In this document: piece by piece, positions 1 through 7,662 of the stretch
Layout of the letters: every line of letters begins with the position of its first letter
How positions within the stretch are numbered: position 1 is the stretch's first letter
Assembly (NCBI GenBank): GCA_023445445.1
Contig: JAEXLD010000081.1
Span: 19,819 to 83,818, forward strand
DNA length: 64,000 nucleotides
Reading direction: 5' to 3'
From: Bacillota bacterium
GTDB taxonomy: Bacteria > Bacillota > Clostridia > Clostridiales > Clostridiaceae
Program-made: the position numbers and the translations under genes
The notes under the pieces: generated by a model
Database searches by the model: none
What the model was told of the DNA's origin: nothing
Seen by the model: only the letters and a program-made list of their open reading frames with translations

Positions 1-282
1 ATTACAGAGGCGATGAATAATAATGAAAGAACTTTATTACTTATGAAGAGCCCTATAGTTTATAGAGATTTAAGAAAAGAAGTTGCGAATCTTCCATTAG
101 AGCTTAATATTGGACCTATGAGTAATAGAAGAGGAACAACTTCTGCTACGCCAACAGCCCATTTGCTTCCTCAAGAGGCGGATGCAATTAAGGAATTGAC
201 AGAAGAAGGTGTACATGTTTATTTTAGGCAAGTACCTTCACAAAAAACCGTTGAATGGGATGAAGTTAAAAATAAATTTTAA
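1..282 (+). CDS. PTS mannose/fructose/sorbose-family IIB component (5' truncated)
   Basis: This is the C-terminal part of a cytoplasmic PTS IIB protein, which passes phosphate from IIA to the incoming sugar. The frame is open to the first base of the window, so the true start lies upstream; an internal ATG at 13 is probably not the start. The visible 93 residues contain the family's typical ending, with LNIGPMS followed by an acidic stretch (EADAIKELTEEGVHVYFRQV). The active-site His lies in the missing half. IIC and IID follow at once, so this is one PTS operon. The nanE and nagA genes downstream suggest an N-acetylhexosamine such as ManNAc as substrate, which is inference. Confidence 0.85.
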   Translation: MTEAMNNNERTLLLMKSPIVYRDLRKEVANLPLELNIGPMSNRRGTTSATPTAHLLPQEADAIKELTEEGVHVYFRQVPSQKTVEWDEVKNKF

Positions 283-314
283 ATTAAATTTTAAACAAAA
301 AGGGAGGAATAAAA

Positions 315-1076
315 ATGACCTTACTTCAAGCTTTAGTAATTGGATTATTAGGATGGATGAGTTCTATATATTCTCCTGTTCTTGTTGGAGGACTAGGTGG
401 ATGGTATACACTTGGAAGACCATTAGTTTCCGGTATGGTAATAGGACTTATTTTAGGAGATGTAAAAACTGGTATTATTTTAGGAGCAGCAATACAATCT
501 TTATATATTGGACTTGTTACTCCAGGTGGATCAATGCCATCAGATGTTAACTTTGCTGCATGGATAGGTATTCCATTAGCATTAGTAGCTGGAGCAGGAA
601 CAGAATATGCTCTTGCAATTTCAGTACCACTAAGTCTTTTAGGAGTAGCTGCAGTATATACAACTGTTGCTATTAACTTATATTTTGTTCACAGGCAGGA
701 TGCATTAATAGATGCTGGAAAGCTGGATAAAGCAATAAATATACCTGTAGTTGGACAAATTACAAACTTTGTTATTAGATTTTTCCCAATATTCCTTATT
801 AATTATTTCGGAGCAGATTTTGCTACTAAAATGATTAACATAATGCCTGAATGGTTAACAAATATACTTCAAATGTTTGCACCAATGCTACCTTTAATAG
901 GTTTTACTCTTCTATTAAAGATGATAGTAAAGAAGAAATTCGATTTAATTTACTTCGTATTTGGTTTCTTCCTAGTAGCAGTTATGAACTTAGATATGAT
1001 ATCTATAGTTATTTTAGGAGCACTATTAGCTTATGTACTATATAAAGCAAATAATAATAAGGAGGTGTCCTTATAA
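315..1076 (+). CDS. PTS mannose-family IIC permease
   Basis: Membrane component that, with IID, forms the sugar channel of a mannose/fructose/sorbose-type PTS. The 253-residue protein is hydrophobic throughout. It has the family pattern near residues 27-70 (GGWYTLGRPLVSGMVIG, then GDVKTGIILGA) and a Gly/Ala-rich segment around SLYIGLVTPGG. GGGAGGAAT lies a few bases upstream of the ATG. It follows IIB by 32 bases, and its TAA shares one base with the ATG of IID (TAATG), a sign of translational coupling. Family assignment is secure; the transported sugar is not. Confidence 0.92.
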   Translation: MTLLQALVIGLLGWMSSIYSPVLVGGLGGWYTLGRPLVSGMVIGLILGDVKTGIILGAAIQSLYIGLVTPGGSMPSDVNFAAWIGIPLALVAGAGTEYALAISVPLSLLGVAAVYTTVAINLYFVHRQDALIDAGKLDKAINIPVVGQITNFVIRFFPIFLINYFGADFATKMINIMPEWLTNILQMFAPMLPLIGFTLLLKMIVKKKFDLIYFVFGFFLVAVMNLDMISIVILGALLAYVLYKANNNKEVSL

Positions 1077-1903
1077 TGGCTGAAGAAAAAAATAAATTAT
1101 CAAAAAAAGTAATAAAGAAGGCTTATTGGGATTGGATGTTCTTTAATCTTTCAGTTCAAAACTTTGAAAGAATGGAAGGTCCAGGAATAATTAGAATGTT
1201 AGGACAAGTTAAGGACGAGCTATATCCTAATGACAAAAAGGCTCAACAAGAAATGTTGCAAAGACATACAATATTCTTTAATACAGAACCATATCTTGGT
1301 TGTATAGTACCAGGTATAGTTCTTGGTATGGAAGCTGAAAAGGCTGCTGGTGGAGATGTAGATGAAGAATTTATTAACTCTATTAAAACAGCTCTTATGG
1401 GACCTTTCGCTGGAATTGGAGACTCACTTCTTCCAGGTACATTAATACCAATATTACTTTCCATAGGAATGGGATTATGTAAAAATGGTGAAATTATAGG
1501 ACCATTGTTCTATGTTATAGCATTTTTAGGAATTATGTTCCCTCTTACTTGGTTCTTGTTCTCTTATGGTGCTAAAGCAGGTGCAAATGCAGCTCAAACT
1601 GTATTAGAAAGTGGTATTAAAGACAAAGTAACAAATGCAGCAGAAATCGTTGGATTAGTTACTGTTGGTGCTATTACAGCATCTTATGCAAGTGTTAAAG
1701 TTGGATTGGTTTATAGTTCAGGTGAAATGACAGTAAATGTTGGGGAAATTCTTGAAGGTTTATTCCCTAAACTTCCAGTTTTACTTATGGCATTTTTAAC
1801 TTATCATTTAATGGTTAATAAGAAATGGTCAGTTGGTAAAATGATGCTATTATTCTTAATTATATCTATAGTTGGTTACTTTACTAAGATACTTATCTTA
1901 TAA
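1076..1903 (+). CDS. PTS mannose-family IID component
   Basis: Second membrane subunit of the mannose-type PTS, 275 residues. The N-terminal half is amphipathic with the IID hallmark pattern (AYWDWMFFNLSVQNFERM, then GPGIIRML near residue 40). A Gly/Pro-rich loop follows (KTALMGPFAGIGDSLLPGT, about residues 101-119), then several membrane segments in the C-terminal half. It starts with an ATG overlapping the IIC stop and uses GGAGGTG inside the end of IIC as its ribosome binding site. It belongs to the same operon as IIB/IIC and probably nanE, 55 bases downstream. Confidence 0.92.
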   Translation: MAEEKNKLSKKVIKKAYWDWMFFNLSVQNFERMEGPGIIRMLGQVKDELYPNDKKAQQEMLQRHTIFFNTEPYLGCIVPGIVLGMEAEKAAGGDVDEEFINSIKTALMGPFAGIGDSLLPGTLIPILLSIGMGLCKNGEIIGPLFYVIAFLGIMFPLTWFLFSYGAKAGANAAQTVLESGIKDKVTNAAEIVGLVTVGAITASYASVKVGLVYSSGEMTVNVGEILEGLFPKLPVLLMAFLTYHLMVNKKWSVGKMMLLFLIISIVGYFTKILIL

Positions 1904-1918
1904 AAGTATTATAAAAGT

Positions 1919-1934
1919 AATGTTTATAAACATT
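1919..1934 (+). promoter_or_regulatory. 16-bp perfect palindrome before nanE
   Basis: The 55-base gap between the IID gene and nanE holds a perfect palindrome, AATGTTTATAAACATT. It could be an operator for a local sugar regulator or a small RNA hairpin. It has no T tract, so it is not a convincing terminator. Confidence 0.35.
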
Positions 1935-1958
1935 GGTTAATTGTGAGAGGAGTCTAAA

Positions 1959-2675
1959 ATGAAAGAATCAGTAAGAAAGTTACAAAATGGAATTATAATT
2001 TCTTGTCAGGCTTATGAAGACACCCCTCTTTATGGTGCGGATTATATGAAAAAAATGGCTGAATCTGCAATTATAGGAGGAGCAAATGGGATAAGAGCAT
2101 GTTGGCCACAAGATATTAAAGCAATAAGAAGCATAACGAATTTACCTATAGTTGGTATAAATAAAGTTATAAGTGATAAGGATCCATTAACTAATGTCTT
2201 TATTACTCCAACCTTTGAATCTGCCGCTGAAGTAATAGAGGCAGGAGCAGATATACTAGGTATAGATTGCACAATTCGTGAGAGTCGTGGCTTTGATGAA
2301 CTTTGTAATTTGCTAAATAAAATTAGAGATAGATATCCTGAAATCGCAATAATGGCTGATTTAGCAACTTTAAATGAAGGTATTAAAGTAGCTGAAACAG
2401 GGCTTGTAGATATAATATCTACAACTCTATCAGGTTACACTTTAGAATCTTTAGGAAGCCATAAAGATGGTCCAGACCTAGAACTTTTGGAAGAATTAAA
2501 GAAAAAAGTGAATTTACCTATTAACTGTGAAGGAAGGATATGGGAGCTTGCAGATTTAAAAAGCGCTCTTGATTCAGGTGCAGATATGGTAACAATAGGG
2601 ACAGCAGTAACAAGACCACATCTGATAACTAATAGATTTGTAAATTTCAATTTAGAATATCAAAAACATAAATAA
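1959..2675 (+). CDS. nanE: N-acetylmannosamine-6-phosphate 2-epimerase
   Basis: Converts ManNAc-6-P to GlcNAc-6-P in sialic acid/ManNAc use. The 238-residue length fits the NanE TIM-barrel family. Visible family motifs include GIIISCQAYEDTPL near residue 11, GGANGIRACWPQDIKAI around 42-58, GADILGIDCTIR near 98, and a C-terminal phosphate-binding region (GADMVTIGTAVTRP). GAGAGGAG lies upstream of the ATG. It follows the PTS genes and precedes nagA, so the expected route is PTS import as a 6-phosphate, epimerisation, then deacetylation. No sialate lyase or ManNAc kinase is in view, which favours PTS-imported ManNAc over internal sialic acid as the source. Confidence 0.95.
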   Translation: MKESVRKLQNGIIISCQAYEDTPLYGADYMKKMAESAIIGGANGIRACWPQDIKAIRSITNLPIVGINKVISDKDPLTNVFITPTFESAAEVIEAGADILGIDCTIRESRGFDELCNLLNKIRDRYPEIAIMADLATLNEGIKVAETGLVDIISTTLSGYTLESLGSHKDGPDLELLEELKKKVNLPINCEGRIWELADLKSALDSGADMVTIGTAVTRPHLITNRFVNFNLEYQKHK

Positions 2676-2728
2676 AGAAATCAAATTATTAAAATGACAA
2701 ATTAACAAACAAAACTATTAAAAGTTTT

Positions 2729-2852
2729 AATGTAGAGATTTAAAGTAGAATGCAGAGTATAAGATATTGAGGCAATTATTAATTAATTTATTAATTAATA
2801 ATTAAAAATGAAACTCCCAAAGGAGTTTCCACCTCAATTCTACATTCTACAT
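2729..2852 (+). repeat. imperfect palindromic intergenic repeat, TGTAGAAT/ATTGAGG family
   Basis: The nanE-nagA gap holds a long imperfect inverted repeat. Outer arms carry TGTAGA, GTAGAATG and ATTGAGG on the left and CCTCAAT, CTACATTCTACATT on the right. Inside is a tight hairpin, GAAACTCC (2810-2817) with GGAGTTTC (2822-2829). The right arm, read on the other strand, matches a sequence at 9546-9581, so this is a dispersed repeat and not just a local hairpin. Confidence 0.6.
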
Positions 2853-2874
2853 TATTAATATTGGGGTGAAATCT

Positions 2875-4002
2875 ATGATAATACAAAGTAAAAATGTATG
2901 GTTACATGAAGATTTTGTAGCAGCTCAATTAACAATTGAAGGAGATAAAATAATTAAGGTTAATGAATATAATAAAGAAGCTCCAGATGTTGATTATGGA
3001 GAAAATTATATTCTTCCAGGCTTTATTGATATACATAGCCATGGGTATGGCGGAATAAGTGCATCAAAATCATCATCAGAGGAATTAGTGAAGTGGAAAA
3101 AATATTTACCAGAAGAAGGGGTTACTTCTTTTTTACCTTCAGTTGAAACTCAATCTGAAGCTGATAATATAAAAGCTTATAAAAATATAGTTACTACTAT
3201 GAGTAATAATGATGGAGCAGAAATTTTAGGAATATATATGGAGGGGAATTTTATTTCAGAAAAGACTAGAGGGGCTCAATGTAAGGATTTTATAGTGAAG
3301 CCTTCTATAGATGTTCTTAAAAAGTACATAGATGCTGCTGATAATAATTTAAAGCTTATATGTATTGCACCAGAAGAGGATGAGGGTTTTAAAGTTTGTG
3401 AATATGCAAGTAGCAAAGGTATAAAGGTAAGTATTGGACATAGTAATGCTACCTATAAGACTGTAAAAAATGCTATAAATCATGGAGCTATATCTATAAC
3501 TCATACTTATAATGGTTGTCCTAGATTTCATCATAGGGAAGTTGGTGTAATAGGAGCAGCTATGGATATAGATGATCTTTATACAGAGGTTATTGGTGAT
3601 GGAAGACATGTATCCTTTGAGGCTGTTAGAATACTAGGAAGGCTAAAGGGAAAGGACAAGCTCATATTAGTTAGTGATGCATTTCCATTAAAGGGTTATA
3701 TGGGGGAATTACCTCTAGGCATCACAAGAACGGATGATGGACAATTTGTAAATAATGAAGGTAATCTTTGTGGATCATCATTAAAGATAAATGAGGGGAT
3801 AAATAATTTAATTAAAAAAGCTAAACTTCCTTTAGTAACAGCAATTAATTCTGCAACTATTAACCCAGCTAGAATGTTAGGTATAAACAAGAATAAAGGG
3901 TCTATTGAGATAAATAAAGATGCAGACTTAGTAATAACAAATTCAGATTTTAATGTTATGTTCACATATTGTAAGGGCAGAGAGGTATATAAAGGTGAAT
4001 AG
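2875..4002 (+). CDS. nagA: N-acetylglucosamine-6-phosphate deacetylase
   Basis: Hydrolyses GlcNAc-6-P to GlcN-6-P and acetate, the step after NanE. The 375-residue protein shows the amidohydrolase metal and catalytic motifs in order: GFIDIHSHGYGG (HxH), YMEGNF, SIGHSNA, THTYNGCPRFHHRE and LVSDAFPLKG with the catalytic Asp. The C-terminal NPARMLG and KGSIEINKDADLVI are typical of the family. I chose the ATG at 2875 over an in-frame GTG at 2866 because GGGGTG at 2863-2868 is then well spaced. The stop is one base before the next gene. Confidence 0.95.
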   Translation: MIIQSKNVWLHEDFVAAQLTIEGDKIIKVNEYNKEAPDVDYGENYILPGFIDIHSHGYGGISASKSSSEELVKWKKYLPEEGVTSFLPSVETQSEADNIKAYKNIVTTMSNNDGAEILGIYMEGNFISEKTRGAQCKDFIVKPSIDVLKKYIDAADNNLKLICIAPEEDEGFKVCEYASSKGIKVSIGHSNATYKTVKNAINHGAISITHTYNGCPRFHHREVGVIGAAMDIDDLYTEVIGDGRHVSFEAVRILGRLKGKDKLILVSDAFPLKGYMGELPLGITRTDDGQFVNNEGNLCGSSLKINEGINNLIKKAKLPLVTAINSATINPARMLGINKNKGSIEINKDADLVITNSDFNVMFTYCKGREVYKGE

Positions 4003-4003
4003 T

Positions 4004-4537
4004 ATGGACGGTGTATTTCAGAACAGGGTATTTCAGTTTGCAATAAATAAAGAAGAGTATTTAGAGTTTTTAAGGTTTAGATATGGAATTTCTAAGGAAA
4101 GTAAAAATAGAAAGCTGTGGATAATAACTTCTATACCAACATTAATAATTGTAAGTGATATTTTCTTTAAGTTATATAGTAAGTGGCAATATATTCTTTT
4201 ATCAGTTTTATTAATTGCTCTTTGGATATTTATTGCTGTACCTAAGATTTGGAAGTGGATTTTAGGAAAACAATTTAATGAAAGTATTTTTGAAAGGGTT
4301 AATATAAAGGCCTTTGAAAATATTACTGCTGAATTTAGAGATAAGAATATTCTTATTAAGGATAGAGGAAATAATATAGAGATAAATTATAAGGATGTAT
4401 CAAAAGTAATTCCTATAAATAATATGTTTGTTATCTTATATAAAGGACAAGGAGTAATTTTATTACCTTATCGTGTCTTTAAGGAAGATAAAGATATAAA
4501 GGAATTTTTAATAAGTATAGAAAAGAAAATATCATAA
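4004..4537 (+). CDS. YcxB-like two-helix membrane protein
   Basis: The 177-residue protein has a short cytoplasmic N-terminus (EYLEFLRFRYGISKES), two adjacent membrane helices (about residues 37-55 and 60-82), then a soluble C-terminal domain. The C-terminal pattern (NYKDVSKVIPINNMFVILYK, then a run like GVILLPYRVF) is that of the YcxB-like family, whose function is not established. The ATG at 4004 directly follows the nagA stop and has AAAGGTGAA upstream, so it is probably co-transcribed with nagA. Earlier in-frame starts would overlap nagA and are less likely. Its stop overlaps a long palindrome. Confidence 0.8.
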   Translation: MDGVFQNRVFQFAINKEEYLEFLRFRYGISKESKNRKLWIITSIPTLIIVSDIFFKLYSKWQYILLSVLLIALWIFIAVPKIWKWILGKQFNESIFERVNIKAFENITAEFRDKNILIKDRGNNIEINYKDVSKVIPINNMFVILYKGQGVILLPYRVFKEDKDIKEFLISIEKKIS

Positions 4538-4597
4538 TTGGAAAATAAATGGGCCCCAGGGGCTTAATTGCCCCTGGGGCCCATTTATTTTCCAATT
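4536..4597. repeat. CCCC(A/T)GGGG palindrome, inverted doublet, 28-bp perfect arms
   Basis: Two perfect 28-base arms (4536-4563 and 4570-4597) face each other across the loop TTAATT. Each arm holds the core GGCCCCAGGGGC, itself nearly palindromic. The element begins inside the TAA of the YcxB-like gene. There is no T tract after the hairpin, so it is not a standard intrinsic terminator. It is one of about a dozen related copies and could still act as an mRNA 3' stabiliser. Confidence 0.9.
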
Positions 4598-4653
4598 ACA
4601 TTCCATTTTGTGAATTAAAATGGTATACTTTTCACAGAAGGGGCTGGGAAAAT

Positions 4654-6432
4654 ATGTATAAGAAAACCATAAGAAATAGACTTTTAATATTCTTTTTAGT
4701 TATTATGTTTTTGCCAATAACTATGCTAGGTATATTTTCTAATTTAGTTTATACGAAAATGGTTGAAAACAAGGTTAATCAGCATACTAGCCAAATGATA
4801 AATCAAATAGAAATTAATATAGATAACTATATTAAATCTGTTGAAAATATTTTAATGTATATTTCTAATTCAGAGGACGTTATAAATTTCCTAAATAAAC
4901 AAGATACTTTATCAGAAGATGAAGGAGAAATATTAGAGAATAGAATTAAAAGAAGTTTAAAAACCTACACAGAAGTTAATTCAGAAATATTAGGATTACT
5001 AGTTGTAAATAGTGAGGATAAATATATAAGCAATGATCTTGAGAAAAAGACAAGGGATGAGCTAGCAAGAGAAATATGGTTTAATGAAGCAATAATTGAA
5101 GATGGAAAGGTCCATTTTTTTAGCAAGCCCATTGGAAGAAACTTAAAATCTTATAAAAACTACAGTGCAGAGGATATTATTACTATTAGCAAGGCAGTTA
5201 TTGATAAGGAAACAAAGAATATAATTGGTGTTATTATGGCAGATATTAATTTGAAAAAGTTTGATGATATAATAAGGGACAATTATATTGGAGAAACGGG
5301 ATTCTTTTACCTTTTAGATAATAATAACAATATAGTCTATTCCCCTGTAAATCCAATTATATATAGAATAAGTAATAATAACTTTAATGGAACTAATGGT
5401 AATTTTATAAAGACTATAAATAATGAAGCCTTTAGGATAACTTATAACACTAGTGATGTTACAGGCTGGAAAAGTATTGGTGTGTTTTCCTTTAATGATA
5501 TTTCAAAAGACATAATTAAAATGGAAAGGTTTACTTTAATTATTACTATATCAACCTTTTTATTAGCAGTATTCTTCTCACTTTTATTTACCAATAGTAT
5601 TGTAACTCCTATTAAGGAATTAAAAAACCTAATGAAGGGAGTGGAATCAGGTGATTTAGATTTAAGATTTGAAGAAGAAAGATATAATAATGAGTTTGGA
5701 GAACTTGGACATAGTTTTAATCATATGGTTAGTGAAATAAAAGAACTTATCAACATGGTTTATAAAGAACAAAGTAGCAAGAGAAAAGCAGAAATAGAAA
5801 TCCTACAATCTCAAATAAAACCTCATTTTTTATATAATACTTTAGATACTATAGCTTGGATGGCAGAGGATTACAATGCAAAGGAAATTGTGCATTTAGT
5901 TGGAGCATTAACTAAGGTATTTAGAATTGGATTAAGTAAAGGCAAGGAAGTTATTAAGCTTAAGGATGAAATTGAGCATATAAATAGCTACCTAACTATT
6001 CAAAAATATAGGTATGAGGATAAGTTAAGCTATAAGATTTCTTATGATGAAGCTGTTTTAGATGTTTTAGTTTTAAAACTTATTACACAACCTATTGTAG
6101 AAAATTCAATTTATCATGGAATAAAAGAAAAGAGAGGAAAGGGAGAAATAAACATTAACTTTAGAAAAGTTGTGGATGAAATAATTATTACTGTTAAAGA
6201 TAATGGAGCTGGAATATCTGAAGAAAAGCTTCAAAATATAAATTCAATGTTAGAAACGGGAAACAGTTTTTATATTGATTCTGAAAGTGGATCTGGTTAT
6301 GGAATATCAAATGTTAATACTAGAATTAAGCTTAGTTACGGACAAGCTTATGGATTAAGATACTATAGTAAATTAGGGGAATTTACTACAGTAGAAATAA
6401 GACTTCCATTTGAAAATAATTATAAGGGGTAG
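4654..6432 (+). CDS. YesM-type sensor histidine kinase
   Basis: Membrane sensor kinase of 592 residues. It has a helix at about 9-32, an extracellular Cache-like sensing domain to about 290, a second helix at about 294-316, a HAMP segment (TNSIVTPIKELKNL), then the YesM/LytS-type kinase core. The phospho-acceptor is His391 in QIKPHFLYNTLD. The ATP site shows an N box (QPIVENSIYHGI) and G boxes (DNGAGISEE, GSGYGISNV). I start at the ATG at 4654. An in-frame start at 4549 would put the palindromic repeat inside the protein and is rejected. The response regulator follows after 12 bases. Confidence 0.93.
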   Translation: MYKKTIRNRLLIFFLVIMFLPITMLGIFSNLVYTKMVENKVNQHTSQMINQIEINIDNYIKSVENILMYISNSEDVINFLNKQDTLSEDEGEILENRIKRSLKTYTEVNSEILGLLVVNSEDKYISNDLEKKTRDELAREIWFNEAIIEDGKVHFFSKPIGRNLKSYKNYSAEDIITISKAVIDKETKNIIGVIMADINLKKFDDIIRDNYIGETGFFYLLDNNNNIVYSPVNPIIYRISNNNFNGTNGNFIKTINNEAFRITYNTSDVTGWKSIGVFSFNDISKDIIKMERFTLIITISTFLLAVFFSLLFTNSIVTPIKELKNLMKGVESGDLDLRFEEERYNNEFGELGHSFNHMVSEIKELINMVYKEQSSKRKAEIEILQSQIKPHFLYNTLDTIAWMAEDYNAKEIVHLVGALTKVFRIGLSKGKEVIKLKDEIEHINSYLTIQKYRYEDKLSYKISYDEAVLDVLVLKLITQPIVENSIYHGIKEKRGKGEININFRKVVDEIIITVKDNGAGISEEKLQNINSMLETGNSFYIDSESGSGYGISNVNTRIKLSYGQAYGLRYYSKLGEFTTVEIRLPFENNYKG

Positions 6433-6444
6433 GAGGGATTAGCT

Positions 6445-7662
6445 TTGATTAAGGTTTTAATTGCTGATGATGAGCCTAGGATAAGAAGGGGAATTAAAAA
6501 TACAATTAACTGGGAAGAAAATGATTTTCAGCTTGTGGGAGAAGCAGAAGATGGAGAAGAAGCATTAAGCTTAATAAAGGAAAAAACGCCAGATATATTA
6601 TTTATTGATATATGTATGCCATTTTTAAATGGAATACAGTTAATAGAAGAAATAAATAAGATTTTATATAACCCAATTATAATAATAGTTTCAGGTCATG
6701 ATGAATTTAATTATGCTCAAGCAGCACTAAGACTTAGGGTTTTTGATTATATTTTAAAGCCTATAGATAGAGATAACTTTAAAGCTTTAATTAATAAAGT
6801 AAAGGAAGAATTTATTTTAAGAAAAAGAAAAGATGAAAGAGAAAATTTTAAGAAGGAAGTTCTTGAAAGCAATATTTTTTATTTAAAGGATAACTTTTTA
6901 AAAGATTGGCTTAATGGTAAATTTGATGCTAATGAATTAAAGGTTAAAATGGAAAACTTCAATTTTAATTACACCAATAATATGGGACTTGCCCTTATTA
7001 AAATATTAGAAAAGAATTTTGTTGGCATGGTTAATAAAAATGAAAAAGAATTAATTTCTTATGGTGTTATGAATATTTCAAGAGATTTTGTTGAGAACTT
7101 TAAAAATTCCTATGTATTTCAATATTCATCCACAAGAATAGTTATTATTTCAGAGGTTGAATCTATAATAGCATGGAGAAAAATGCTAATAGACTTAGAA
7201 GAGAATATAGTTAATTTATTTAAGATTGATATTATAATAGAAAATTCATTATTAGATAAAGACCCAATGAAAGCTAAAGATATATTTAGTAAGATGAAGA
7301 AAAATATTATAGAAAAAAGTAAGAAGACTCCAATTGTTTTAGAAGTAGAAAAATATATTAATAAGAATTATGGTAATTGTGATTTATCTATAGAAATCCT
7401 TTCTAATAAGCTTGGAATTAGTCAAACTTATTTAACAAGGTTACTTAAAAAAGAGCTTGGTATGAATTTTATTGATTATTTAACTTATATTAGACTTCAA
7501 AATTCCATAGAGCTTATGAAAGAGCCTTCTATTAAGATATATGAAATTGCTAATTTAGTGGGTTATAGTACACAACATTATTTTAGTAATGTATTTAAAA
7601 AGCATACTGGAATGTCTCCAAATGATTATAGGATGTGCATGAATAATGAAGATGAAATATGA
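6445..7662 (+). CDS. YesN/AraC-type response regulator
   Basis: DNA-binding partner of the upstream kinase, 405 residues. The receiver domain (1-120) has the acidic pair DDE at 8-10, phospho-acceptor Asp55 in LFIDICMP, Ser83 and Lys105 in YILKPID. A linker domain of no clear family follows. The C-terminal ~100 residues form an AraC helix-turn-helix pair with the family signature (GYSTQHYFSNVFKKHTGMSP). The TTG start at 6445 is supported by AGGAGG at 6431-6436. The 3' end overlaps the next gene by 17 bases. Likely targets are the sugar-uptake genes nearby, by context only. Confidence 0.93.
   Translation: MIKVLIADDEPRIRRGIKNTINWEENDFQLVGEAEDGEEALSLIKEKTPDILFIDICMPFLNGIQLIEEINKILYNPIIIIVSGHDEFNYAQAALRLRVFDYILKPIDRDNFKALINKVKEEFILRKRKDERENFKKEVLESNIFYLKDNFLKDWLNGKFDANELKVKMENFNFNYTNNMGLALIKILEKNFVGMVNKNEKELISYGVMNISRDFVENFKNSYVFQYSSTRIVIISEVESIIAWRKMLIDLEENIVNLFKIDIIIENSLLDKDPMKAKDIFSKMKKNIIEKSKKTPIVLEVEKYINKNYGNCDLSIEILSNKLGISQTYLTRLLKKELGMNFIDYLTYIRLQNSIELMKEPSIKIYEIANLVGYSTQHYFSNVFKKHTGMSPNDYRMCMNNEDEI

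Noticed and set aside
209..550. A + strand open frame overlapping the end of IIB and start of IIC.
   Set aside because: It is a shadow in another frame; its translation is rich in Cys, Trp and Arg with no family pattern, while the PTS genes account for the DNA.
4536..4597. Long hairpin considered as an ordinary intrinsic terminator.
   Set aside because: There is no T tract on either side, the arms are far longer than in typical terminators, and related copies occur inside a gene and in tandem.
4549..4653. An earlier in-frame start for the first histidine kinase.
   Set aside because: The extension would translate the palindromic repeat and place an odd Pro/Gly-rich head before a normal N-terminus; the ATG at 4654 fits the family.
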